Of a stretch of DNA of 64,000 nucleotides, positions 56,734 through 64,000 are shown piece by piece. Made by a program: the position numbers and the translations under genes. This DNA is from Brevundimonas sp. MYb52 (GTDB lineage Bacteria > Pseudomonadota > Alphaproteobacteria > Caulobacterales > Caulobacteraceae): NCBI RefSeq assembly GCF_002979535.1, contig NZ_PCPB01000007.1, positions 1 to 64,000 of the forward strand, given 5' to 3'. Position 1 is the first letter of the stretch. Each line of letters opens with the position of its first letter. Below the pieces are notes generated by a model. That model saw only the letters and a list, made by a program, of their open reading frames with translations. It did not search any database and was not told the origin of the DNA.

Positions 56734-57510
56734 ATGAGCGAAGACACCGAACTGCTGTTTGAAGTGGACGGCCATGTCGCCGTCATCACCCTGAACCGAC
56801 CGCAAAAGCTGAACGCCGTCACACCCGACATGGCCAAGGCCATCGAGGCGGCCATCGCCGAATGCGACGCCTCCGAGACCATCCGCTGCGTGGTCATCAC
56901 CGGCGCGGGCGAGAAGGCCTTCTGCGCTGGGTCAGATATCAAGACGCTGGATGACTATAAGACGCCCTGGCAGTTCCGAAACCGGGGCGACTACTGCGAT
57001 GCGGTGCGCCTGTGCCGCAAGCCGACCATTGCGGCGGTCAACGGCTATGCCCTCGGCGGCGGGCTGGAGACGGCGATGAGCTGCGACATTCGCATCGCCT
57101 CGACCAACGCGAAGTTCGCCGCGCCGGAGATCAAGCTGGGCTGGATCGGCGGCGGCGGGATGGCGGCGGGCCTGTCGCATTCCATCGGCGCTTCCAATGC
57201 GGCGTTGATGATCCTGACCGGCGATCCGGTGGACGCCGAGACGGCGAGGGGATGGGGTCTGGTCAGCGAGGTGACCGAGCCGGGCGACCTGCTGGCCCGC
57301 GCCCGCGCCATCGCCGAGGTCATCGCCTCGCGCGCGCCCATCGCCGCCGAAACGGCCAAGCTGAACCTGAAGGCCGCCCACGCCATGCCCTATGAAAAGG
57401 CGGTGGAGTACGAACGCGACCTGCAGACCATCTGTTTCGCCACCGAGGACGCGCGCGAGGGCCGCGCCGCCTTCGCCGAGAAGCGCGCGCCTGTGTTCAA
57501 GTATCGCTGA
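56734..57510 (+). CDS. Enoyl-CoA hydratase/isomerase, CaiD-like
   Basis: A 258-residue crotonase protein: ITLNRPQKLNAVTPDMAKAIE, GAGEKAFCAGSDIKTL oxyanion loop, IAAVNGYALGGGLETAMSCDIRIAS with the first Glu, and FAAPEIKLGWIGGGGMAAGL with the second, so hydratase chemistry is plausible. The C-terminal FATEDAREGRAAFAEKRAPVFKYR is typical of the family. Twelve bases after the binding-protein-like gene. It may dehydrate the CoA thioester made by the CoA-transferase. Confidence 0.88.
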   Translation: MSEDTELLFEVDGHVAVITLNRPQKLNAVTPDMAKAIEAAIAECDASETIRCVVITGAGEKAFCAGSDIKTLDDYKTPWQFRNRGDYCDAVRLCRKPTIAAVNGYALGGGLETAMSCDIRIASTNAKFAAPEIKLGWIGGGGMAAGLSHSIGASNAALMILTGDPVDAETARGWGLVSEVTEPGDLLARARAIAEVIASRAPIAAETAKLNLKAAHAMPYEKAVEYERDLQTICFATEDAREGRAAFAEKRAPVFKYR

Positions 57511-57520
57511 GGATGAACTG

Positions 57521-58687
57521 ATGCGTCTTTCCCCCGCCGACATCCTGCCCGCCAACGACGGCGCCCTTCTGTTCGGACGTATCTGGTCGCCGCTGGTTCA
57601 GGGCCCGGCGGTGGTGCGCGTGGACGGCCTGCGCCTGACCGACGTGTCGCGCGCCTTTCCTACCGCTCGCGACCTGTGCGAAGCGGCTGATCCGGCGGCG
57701 GCGCTGAAGGGGGCGACGGGCGAGGATGCGGGGGCGCTGGCCGACATCCTGGCCAATACCGATCCCGAGACGCGCGATCCGACGCGGCCCTGGCTCTTGT
57801 CGCCGATTGATCTGCAGGCGGTGAAGGCGGCGGGCGTCACCTTTGTCACCTCCATGCTGGAGCGGGTGATCGAGGAGCGGGCGCGCGGCGACCTGACGGC
57901 GGCGGCGGGCATCCGCGACCATATTCGCGATCTGGTCGGCGACGATCTGCGCCGGTTGAAGCCCGGTTCTCCGGAAGCAGCGGCGCTGAAACAGACCCTG
58001 ATCGAAGCGGGCGCCTGGAGCCAGTATCTGGAGGTCGGCATCGGTCCCGACGCCGAGATCTTCACCAAGGGCCAGCCGCTGTCGAGCGTCGGCGCGGGCG
58101 CGGACATCGGCGTCCATCCGGCCTCGACCTGGAACAATCCTGAGCCGGAGGTGGTGCTGGTCGTCTCCTCGCGCGGCGAGATCGTCGGGGCGGCGCTCGG
58201 CAATGACGTCAATCTGCGCGACGTCGAGGGGCGCTCAGCCCTGCTGCTGGGAAAGGCCAAGGATAACAACGCCGCCGCCGCGGTCGGCCCGTTCGTGCGG
58301 CTGTTCGACGGGGCCTTTGATCTGGCCGCCGTGCGTCGGCTGGAGATTTCGCTGACCGTGACAGGGGCGGACGGCTTCGTCATGACCGGTCGCTCGGCCA
58401 TGGATCAGATCAGCCGCGACCCGGCGGATCTGGCGGCCCAGGCGATCAACGCCCATCATCGCTATCCCGATGGGCTGGTGCTCTTCCTCGGCACCCTGTT
58501 CGCACCGGTGGATGATCGTTATGAGCCGGGCAAGGGTTTCACGCATGCGACCGACGACGTGGTGCGCATCGCCTGCGACCGGTTGGGGGCGCTGGTGAAT
58601 CGGGTGCGGCCGACCGACCAGTGCGAGCCCTGGACCTTTGGCGCGGCGGACCTGATGCGTAACCTGGCCCAGCGCGGCCTGATCTGA
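57521..58687 (+). CDS. FAH-family dehydratase, XylX-like
   Basis: A 388-residue fumarylacetoacetate-hydrolase-fold protein. Length and motifs match XylX (2-keto-3-deoxy-xylonate dehydratase) of Caulobacter: AGVTFVTSMLERVIEERARGD, YLEVGIGPDAEIFTKG, WNNPEPEVVLVVSSRGEIVGAALGNDVNLRD with the metal Glu residues, EGRSALLLGKAKDNNAAAAVGPF, and the C-terminus CEPWTFGAADLMRNLAQRGLI. The reaction in the family is 2-keto-3-deoxy-pentonate to alpha-ketoglutarate semialdehyde, which the aldehyde dehydrogenase at 50.5 kb could oxidise. ATG 57521, ten bases after the hydratase stop. Confidence 0.88.
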   Translation: MRLSPADILPANDGALLFGRIWSPLVQGPAVVRVDGLRLTDVSRAFPTARDLCEAADPAAALKGATGEDAGALADILANTDPETRDPTRPWLLSPIDLQAVKAAGVTFVTSMLERVIEERARGDLTAAAGIRDHIRDLVGDDLRRLKPGSPEAAALKQTLIEAGAWSQYLEVGIGPDAEIFTKGQPLSSVGAGADIGVHPASTWNNPEPEVVLVVSSRGEIVGAALGNDVNLRDVEGRSALLLGKAKDNNAAAAVGPFVRLFDGAFDLAAVRRLEISLTVTGADGFVMTGRSAMDQISRDPADLAAQAINAHHRYPDGLVLFLGTLFAPVDDRYEPGKGFTHATDDVVRIACDRLGALVNRVRPTDQCEPWTFGAADLMRNLAQRGLI

Positions 58688-58695
58688 GGCGAGAG

Positions 58696-59652
58696 ATGAA
58701 GCCGAAAATACTCGTCAGCCGACGCTGGCCGCAGGCGGTCGAGGCCCGGCTCTCGGCCCGCTATGACGTGACGTTAAACGAGACGGACACGCCGCTGGCG
58801 CTGGATCAACTGCGCGCGGCCATGACGCAATACGACGCTCTGTGTCCCACGGTTTCGGACAAGGTGCCGGCTGAGGTTCTGTCGGCGCCAGGCGCGCGGG
58901 TGCGGATCATCGCCAACTATGGCGCGGGCTATGAGCATATCGATCTGGACGCGGCCAAGGGCGCGGGCCTGATCGTGACCAATACGCCGGACGTCCTGAC
59001 GGATGCGACGGCTGAGCTGGCGCTGCTGCTGATGCTGATGGCCGCGCGTCGGGCCGGCGAGGGCGAGCGCGAACTGCGGGCGGGTGAATGGAGCGGCTGG
59101 CGGCCGACCCATCTTCTGGGCCAGTCGCTGGCGGGCAAGACCCTGGGTCTGGTCGGCTATGGCCGGATCGCGCGGGCGACCGCCGAGCGGGCCAGGGCGG
59201 CTCTGGGCATGAGGATCGCCTATCACAGCCGCCGTCGCGCCGAAGACGAGGATGGGGCTGTCTATTACGACAGCCTGGAAGCTTTGGCGGAGGCCTCCGA
59301 CGTCCTGTCCTTGCACACGCCGGGCGGGCCGCAGACGCACCACCTGATCGACGCCGCCCTACTGAAGCGGATGAAGCCGAGCGCCATCCTGATCAATACC
59401 GCGCGCGGGTCGGTGGTGAACGAGGACGATCTGGCCCAGGCGCTGAGCGGCGGAGTGATCGCCGGAGCGGGTCTGGACGTTTATCAGGGCGAACCCGCGA
59501 TCAATCCGGCCTTGCTGACGGCGCCGAACCTTGTCCTGCTGCCGCATCTGGGCAGCGCGACGCTGGAGACGCGCACCGCCATGGGGATGCGGGTCGCCGA
59601 CAATCTGGACCGCTTCTTTGACGGAGAGCCCCTGCTTGACCGGGTCGCTTGA
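58696..59652 (+). CDS. D-2-hydroxyacid dehydrogenase (glyoxylate/hydroxypyruvate reductase type)
   Basis: A 318-residue NAD(P)-dependent 2-hydroxyacid dehydrogenase: IANYGAGYEHIDLDAAKGAGLIVTNTPDVL, GKTLGLVGYGRIARATAERARA cofactor loop with YHSRRR after strand 2 (NADPH-like Arg residues), the catalytic Arg in NTARGSVVNE, Glu in LDVYQGEPAI, and His in LLPHLGSAT. The set matches glyoxylate/hydroxypyruvate reductase. With the glycerate-kinase-like gene overlapping its end, reduction of hydroxypyruvate or tartronate semialdehyde to D-glycerate and then phosphorylation is likely. Confidence 0.9.
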   Translation: MKPKILVSRRWPQAVEARLSARYDVTLNETDTPLALDQLRAAMTQYDALCPTVSDKVPAEVLSAPGARVRIIANYGAGYEHIDLDAAKGAGLIVTNTPDVLTDATAELALLLMLMAARRAGEGERELRAGEWSGWRPTHLLGQSLAGKTLGLVGYGRIARATAERARAALGMRIAYHSRRRAEDEDGAVYYDSLEALAEASDVLSLHTPGGPQTHHLIDAALLKRMKPSAILINTARGSVVNEDDLAQALSGGVIAGAGLDVYQGEPAINPALLTAPNLVLLPHLGSATLETRTAMGMRVADNLDRFFDGEPLLDRVA

Positions 59653-60430
59653 GGCGGTCGAGCGGGCGCTGGACGGCTGGCGCGGCGAGGGGCCTTTCGT
59701 GCTGGGGATCTGCGGGGCGCAGGGGTCGGGCAAGTCCACGCTGTCGAAGGGTCTGGCGCAGCGTCTGAACGCGCGCGGGATCAGGACGGCCATTCTGTCG
59801 CTGGACGATCTCTATCTGTCGCACGACCGGCGCGCGGAGATGGCGCGGGAGGTCCATCCCCTGTTCGCCGTGCGGGGCGTGCCGGGCACGCATGATGTGA
59901 GGCAGGGGCTGTGGCTTCTGGATGCAGTGAGAGCCGGGCAGGACGTGACCCTGCCACGCTTTGACAAGGCGACCGATGATCCTGCTCCCGCGTCTGAGTG
60001 GGTGAGGCTGGCCGAGCCTCTGGACGTGCTGATCTTCGAGGGCTGGTGTGTCGGTGCACGACTTCAGGCCGAGGCCGCCCTGGTCGGCCCGGTCAATGCT
60101 CTGGAGGCCGAACACGATCCCGACGGCGTCTGGCGACGGCACGTGAACACGGCGCTCGCCGGGCCCTACGCTGACCTGTTCGCCCGTATCGACCGACTGG
60201 TGCTGCTGGCCGCGCCGGGCTTCGAGGTCGTGGAGCGTTGGCGGTTACAACAGGAACACGCCCTGCGCGCCCAGGCCCCGAAGGGCGCCCGTGTCATGAG
60301 CGACGCCGAGGTCGCGACCTTCATCCAGCACTATGAGCGGCTGACCCGCCACATCCTGTCCGACATGCCCCGCTATGCCGATCTGGTGCTGAGGCTGGAC
60401 GCGGATCGCCAGTTGAAAGACGACCAATGA
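59636..60430 (+). CDS. P-loop kinase, D-glycerate 3-kinase-like
   Basis: A 264-residue P-loop kinase with the Walker A loop [21 protein letters not shown], then [36 protein letters not shown] and [11 protein letters not shown], which match plant-type D-glycerate 3-kinase and its bacterial relatives (uridine/pantothenate kinase superfamily). I place the start at TTG 59636, inside the end of the dehydrogenase gene, with GGAG nine bases upstream; the 17-base overlap and the ATGA overlap at its own end indicate tight coupling. Confidence 0.83.
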   Translation: MTGSLEAVERALDGWRGEGPFVLGICGAQGSGKSTLSKGLAQRLNARGIRTAILSLDDLYLSHDRRAEMAREVHPLFAVRGVPGTHDVRQGLWLLDAVRAGQDVTLPRFDKATDDPAPASEWVRLAEPLDVLIFEGWCVGARLQAEAALVGPVNALEAEHDPDGVWRRHVNTALAGPYADLFARIDRLVLLAAPGFEVVERWRLQQEHALRAQAPKGARVMSDAEVATFIQHYERLTRHILSDMPRYADLVLRLDADRQLKDDQ

Positions 60431-61569
60431 TCATCGCCTCGACCACTGATTTCCGCGAGGCCGCCCGGCGTCGCCTGCCGCGTTTCCTGTTCGACTACAT
60501 CGACGGCGGGGCCTTCGCCGAGAAGACCTTGCGGGACAATGTGACGGATCTGGCGGACATCGCCCTGCGCCAGCGGGTGCTGCGCGACGTGTCGAACCTG
60601 AGCCTGGAGACCGAGCTGTTCGGCGAGACGACCGCCCTGCCGGTGGCCCTGGCCCCGATCGGTCTGGGCGGTATGTCGGCGCGGCGCGGCGAGGTGCAGG
60701 TGGCGCGCGCGGCCCATGCAGCCAACATTCCCTACATCCTGTCCACCGTCAGCGTCTGTTCGATGCAGGAGGTCGTGGACGGGGGCGGCCGACCCATCTG
60801 GTTCCAGCTCTATGTGCTGAAGGACCGCGCCTTCATGAAGGACGCGCTGGAGCGGGCCATGGCCCTGGGCGTGACCAGGCTGGTCTTCACCGTGGACATG
60901 CCGGTGCCCGGTTCGCGCTATCGTGACCCTCATTCGGGTATGAGCGGGCCGTGGTCGGGCGCGCGGCGCATGGTGCAGGCGGCGTTCAAGCCGGACTGGG
61001 CGGTGGATGTGGGTCTGCGCGGTCATCCGCACGACCTGGGCAATATCTCGGCCTATCGCGGCAAAGCGACGGGACTGGCCGACTATATCGGCTGGCTGGG
61101 CCAAAACTTCGATCCGTCGATCAGCTGGTCCGATTTGGAGTGGATCCGCGACCTGTGGAAGGGCGACATCATCATCAAGGGCGTTCTCGATCCCGAGGAC
61201 GCGCGTGACGCCCTGCGCTTCGGCGCGACGGGGCTGGTGGTGTCCAACCACGGCGGGCGCCAGCTGGACGGCGCCGTGTCCACCGCCTGCGCCCTGCCGG
61301 CCATCGCCGATGCGGTGGGCGATGATCTGACGGTGCTGGTCGACGGCGGCGTGCGCACCGGTCTGGACGTGGTTCGGATGCTGGCTCTGGGGGCCAAGGG
61401 GGTCCTGCTCGGGAGGGCCTATATCTACGCCCTGGCTTCGGGCGGCGAGGCCGGGGTGACGCGGCTGCTGTCCATGATCGAAGCCGAGATGCGCGTGGCC
61501 ATGGCCCTGACGGGGGTGAAGTCGATCAACGAGATCACGCGCGAGGTGCTGGCCCGCCCCCTCGACTGA
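60427..61569 (+). CDS. lldD: L-lactate dehydrogenase (FMN, LldD type)
   Basis: A 380-residue FMN-dependent alpha-hydroxyacid dehydrogenase, alignable with E. coli LldD over its length: [97 protein letters not shown] with the catalytic His, and [30 protein letters not shown]. It oxidises L-lactate (or a close 2-hydroxy acid such as glycolate) to the 2-oxo acid, giving electrons to quinone at the membrane. It ends the plus-strand operon. L-lactate could arise from a 6-deoxy-sugar route. Confidence 0.93.
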   Translation: MIIASTTDFREAARRRLPRFLFDYIDGGAFAEKTLRDNVTDLADIALRQRVLRDVSNLSLETELFGETTALPVALAPIGLGGMSARRGEVQVARAAHAANIPYILSTVSVCSMQEVVDGGGRPIWFQLYVLKDRAFMKDALERAMALGVTRLVFTVDMPVPGSRYRDPHSGMSGPWSGARRMVQAAFKPDWAVDVGLRGHPHDLGNISAYRGKATGLADYIGWLGQNFDPSISWSDLEWIRDLWKGDIIIKGVLDPEDARDALRFGATGLVVSNHGGRQLDGAVSTACALPAIADAVGDDLTVLVDGGVRTGLDVVRMLALGAKGVLLGRAYIYALASGGEAGVTRLLSMIEAEMRVAMALTGVKSINEITREVLARPLD

Positions 61570-61610
61570 CCTCTTGTCGCAGGGCTGTCAGCCCGCACAG
61601 GCTTGATTCA

Positions 61611-61632
61611 ATATAATACATCATACAACATG
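61611..61632. promoter_or_regulatory. Possible operator upstream of the GH28 gene
   Basis: ATCATACA at 61620-61627, followed by ACATG, repeats the left half of the palindrome at 52391 (ATCATACATATGAT). It lies 35 bases before the GH28 start in an otherwise GC-rich region. Likely the same regulator, but the right half is poor. Confidence 0.45.
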
Positions 61633-61661
61633 CACCCAACGACAAGAATGGGGTGAGACGC

Positions 61662-63293
61662 ATGGCGGATGGCGCAACAGGCGAGAAGGCGGAGTTCAGC
61701 CGCCGTTTCGTGACCTTGGGGCTGGGCGCCGCTATGGCGATGAGCCCGACCATCGTGCGGGCGTCGGGCTCGCTGAGCGGCTTCTATAATGTGCGTGACT
61801 ATGGCGCGGTTGGCGACGGCGTCGCCATTGATTCCGGCGCCATCAACAAGGCCATCGAGGCGGCGGCGGCCAAGGGCGGCGGCACGGTGGTGGTGCCGCC
61901 GGGGCATTATCTGTGCTTCTCGATCCGCCTGCGCAGCTTCATCACCCTGGTGCTGATGAACGGCTCGGTGATCGAGGCGGCGGACCCGCGCAAGCACGCG
62001 GGCCAATACGACCTGCCCGAGAACGTTTTCGACGAGCAGCTTCAGGACTATGGCGTCAGCCATTTCCACAACAGCCTGATCTATGGCGACGGCGTCAACG
62101 ACGTGGCCATCATCGGCAAGGGCCTGATCCACGGTCTGGGACTGGACCGCGAAGGCCCGACGCCGCGCTGGCACGGCATGGCCGGATGGAAGTCGCCCGC
62201 CGAGCAGGGCCTGACCGCCGACGAGGCGCGTCGCGCCATCCCGCGCGAGATGGCCTATGAGGGCCGGGGCAACAAGGCCATCGGACTGACTGGATGCCGC
62301 AACGTCCTGCTGCGCGACTTCACCATCCTGCAGGGCGGGCATTTCGCCTGCTACGTGCTGGGCTCGACCAATGTCCGCATCGATGGCCTGACGGTGGACA
62401 CCGACCGCGACGGCATCGACATCGACGCCTGCCGCGATGTGAAGGTGACCAACTGTCTGGTCAACGCGCCCAAGGACGACGCCATCGTGCTGAAGAGCAG
62501 CATGGCGCTGCAAGAGTTCCGCATGTGCGAGGACGTCAGCGTCATCGGCTGCAAGACCAGCGGCTATCTGCTGGGCACGGTGGTGGACGGCACCTATCAG
62601 CCGTCGCCCTACATGTCGGTCGACAACGTCGGCGTGCTGGGACGGATCAAGCTGGGCACCGACTCGGCGGCCGGCTTCCGCAACATTCTGGTGTCCGACT
62701 GCATCTGCGAGAATACGCGCGGGCTGCAGATGGGGGCCATCGACGGCGGGGTTCTGGAGGATGTGACCTTCTCAGACATCATCCTGAGGAACCCGGTCAA
62801 TCACCCGATCTTTGTCCGTCTTTCGGCGCGCAACCGGGCGCCGCGCGGGGCCGCCATGTCGCAGGTACGTCGGGTTCGGTTCTCCAACATCAATGTCTCG
62901 GGCGCGCGGGGTGACTTCGCCAGCGGCGTGGTCGGCATTCCCGGCGGGATCATCGAGGACGTCAGCTTTACCGACATCCATGTGCGCTCATCCGGCGGCG
63001 GCACGCGCGAGGAGGCGGCGCGGGAGATCCCCGAGCGGATCAACTCGTCGTTGGAGCCCAACTTCATGGGCGTCTTCCCGGCCCACGGTCTCTATGTCCG
63101 CCACGCCCGCAACATCACGGTCAAGGACACGACCTTTGAGGTCGAGCAGGCCGACGCCCGTCCGGCTGTGGTGATGGACAGCGTCGAGGGCGCCGTCATC
63201 GACGGCCTGCGCTCCAGCCTGGCTCCACGCTCGGCGGTGCGGGCGGTGCGCAGCCGCGACATCCAGACCGGCGACATCAGCCGCCTGAGCTGA
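61662..63293 (+). CDS. GH28-family pectin hydrolase, Tat-exported
   Basis: A 543-residue right-handed beta-helix protein. A twin-arginine-type signal (SRRFVTLGLGAAM) precedes NVRDYGAVGDGVAIDSGAINKAIEAA, the usual start of pectin-lyase-like folds. The active-site region shows VDTDRDGIDIDAC, NAPKDDAIVLKSS with the Asp pair, and GRIKLGTDSAAGF with the Arg-Ile-Lys motif of GH28; the GHG triad of true polygalacturonases is not evident, which fits rhamnogalacturonase- or xylogalacturonase-like members. ATG 61662 has GGGGTGAG upstream. It likely cleaves a pectic chain in the periplasm. Confidence 0.85.
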   Translation: MADGATGEKAEFSRRFVTLGLGAAMAMSPTIVRASGSLSGFYNVRDYGAVGDGVAIDSGAINKAIEAAAAKGGGTVVVPPGHYLCFSIRLRSFITLVLMNGSVIEAADPRKHAGQYDLPENVFDEQLQDYGVSHFHNSLIYGDGVNDVAIIGKGLIHGLGLDREGPTPRWHGMAGWKSPAEQGLTADEARRAIPREMAYEGRGNKAIGLTGCRNVLLRDFTILQGGHFACYVLGSTNVRIDGLTVDTDRDGIDIDACRDVKVTNCLVNAPKDDAIVLKSSMALQEFRMCEDVSVIGCKTSGYLLGTVVDGTYQPSPYMSVDNVGVLGRIKLGTDSAAGFRNILVSDCICENTRGLQMGAIDGGVLEDVTFSDIILRNPVNHPIFVRLSARNRAPRGAAMSQVRRVRFSNINVSGARGDFASGVVGIPGGIIEDVSFTDIHVRSSGGGTREEAAREIPERINSSLEPNFMGVFPAHGLYVRHARNITVKDTTFEVEQADARPAVVMDSVEGAVIDGLRSSLAPRSAVRAVRSRDIQTGDISRLS

Positions 63294-63358
63294 AGGGCCG
63301 CGCGCCCGCCCCTGAACGACACGACAACGACGCCCGACAAGGGCGCGAGGAGGATTTC

Positions 63359-64000
63359 ATGAAGCGCCTTTCCCCCCAATCCCTACGCGCGCGACTGATC
63401 GTCGGCGGGGCCGTCTGGGCCCTGACGGCCGGTGCTGCCCTGGCGGCCGATGTGACGCCGCTGACTGAGGGATGGCGCTTCACGCGCACCGACGCCACGG
63501 GGGCGCAAGGCCCGCGCTTTGACGATCGGGCCTGGGGCTCGGTGGTCGTGCCGCACACCTATAATGTCGAGGATTCCGGCATCGGCGGAGCCAAGGCCCG
63601 AGGCGAGCCCGAGGGCGTCTATTATCGCGGGCCAGCCTGGTATCGCCTGACGCTGGATCAGGCGCCGCAGCCGGGCAAGCGCTACTTCCTGCATTTCGGC
63701 GGAGCGGCGCTGAAAGCCGAGGTCTATCTGAACGGCCGGTCGGTCGGCACGCACGAGGGGGGATACGCCGCCTTCCGCTATGACGTCACCGACGCCCTGC
63801 GGAGCGGCGGGAACCTGCTGGCGGTGCGCGTCGATAACGCCAAGAACCCGCGCTATGCCCCGCTGAACGGCGACTTCAACATCTTCGGCGGCCTCTATCG
63901 CGAGGTGAAGCTGATCGAGGCGCCTGACCTGCATATCGACCTAATGCAGCACGGCGGGCCGGGCCTGCACGTTCGCACGGACGCCCTGTCTCCCGGACAG
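63359..64000 (+). CDS. GH2-family glycoside hydrolase, N-terminal part (cut by window end)
   Basis: The first 214 residues of a secreted GH2 enzyme: signal peptide about 1-30 (cleaved near LAADV), then the sugar-binding jelly roll with LTEGWRFTRTDATG, FDDRAWGSVVVPHTYN, GVYYRGPAWYRLTLD, YFLHFGGAALKAEVYLNGRSVGTHEGGYAAFRYDVTDAL and NILGG-like FNIFGGLYREV. Beta-galactosidases, beta-glucuronidases and rhamnogalacturonan-acting GH2 enzymes share this domain; the catalytic domain is outside the window. ATG 63359 has GAGGAGG five bases upstream, 65 bases after the GH28 gene, so the two are probably co-transcribed. Confidence 0.9.
   Translation, partial: MKRLSPQSLRARLIVGGAVWALTAGAALAADVTPLTEGWRFTRTDATGAQGPRFDDRAWGSVVVPHTYNVEDSGIGGAKARGEPEGVYYRGPAWYRLTLDQAPQPGKRYFLHFGGAALKAEVYLNGRSVGTHEGGYAAFRYDVTDALRSGGNLLAVRVDNAKNPRYAPLNGDFNIFGGLYREVKLIEAPDLHIDLMQHGGPGLHVRTDALSPGQ

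Noticed and set aside
1..64000. CRISPR arrays, rRNA genes, complete prophage or conjugation genes, toxin-antitoxin or antiphage systems
   Set aside because: I looked on both strands and saw no repeat-spacer array, no rRNA sequence and no such gene sets.

Overview
The window is high-GC DNA that reads like a Caulobacteraceae chromosome, most likely Brevundimonas or a close relative. The grounds are four large TonB-dependent receptors, LytS/LytT-type signalling, Tat-exported hydrolases, XylX-type and LldD-type enzymes and a dense set of acyl-CoA enzymes. The genus is inferred from protein style only.

Layout. (1) 1-15.6 kb is a worn edge. It starts with the 3' end of a tRNA and holds a serine-recombinase tail, an MFS-transporter pseudogene, a LysR gene, a beta-propeller protein, two large TonB receptors, a LytS/LytT two-component pair, small regulators, an IS5-family remnant and a second, decayed copy of part of the LysR gene. 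(2) 15.7-50.2 kb is one catabolic island of about 28 genes in six or more operons: sulfatase, flavin reductase, two HsaA-like flavin monooxygenases, a VOC protein and an alpha/beta hydrolase (ring hydroxylation and cleavage style); two acyl-CoA dehydrogenases, MaoC, enoyl-CoA hydratases, thiolase, a FadJ-type fusion, AMACR/CaiB-type enzymes, two acyl-CoA ligases, an HMG-CoA-lyase-like protein, LeuCD, two TonB receptors and an MFS porter. (3) 50.5-64 kb is a sugar-acid/pectin-type locus: semialdehyde dehydrogenase, rhamnose-type mutarotase, DUF4432 epimerase-like protein, SDR, CoA-transferase, a leaderless solute-binding-like protein, hydratase, XylX-like FAH protein, 2-hydroxyacid dehydrogenase, glycerate-kinase-like protein, LldD, GH28 and GH2.

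The most notable signal is a 17-bp pseudo-palindrome, TGTCAA-N5-TTGACA, at twelve places in the promoter gaps of region 2 and in none of the other promoter gaps I examined. Two paralogous MarR proteins encoded inside the island are the obvious candidates to read it, so the scattered operons probably form one regulon. Within the regulon an acyl-CoA dehydrogenase diverges from a tightly coupled kinase / small DUF / lyase / SDR operon that resembles the Pseudomonas lva (levulinate, 4-hydroxyacyl-CoA) system. I infer that the island imports an aromatic or terpenoid, perhaps sulfated, compound, opens its ring and handles a 4-hydroxy or branched acyl-CoA by phosphorylation, dehydration and beta-oxidation. 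The substrate is unknown.

Region 3 has its own palindrome in the divergent promoter at 52.39 kb and a related half-site before the GH28 gene. It probably feeds on an exported polysaccharide fragment and ends at alpha-ketoglutarate and C3 acids. Its unusual core pairs a CaiB-type transferase and a CaiD-like hydratase with a solute-binding-protein fold that lacks a signal peptide and an ABC transporter.
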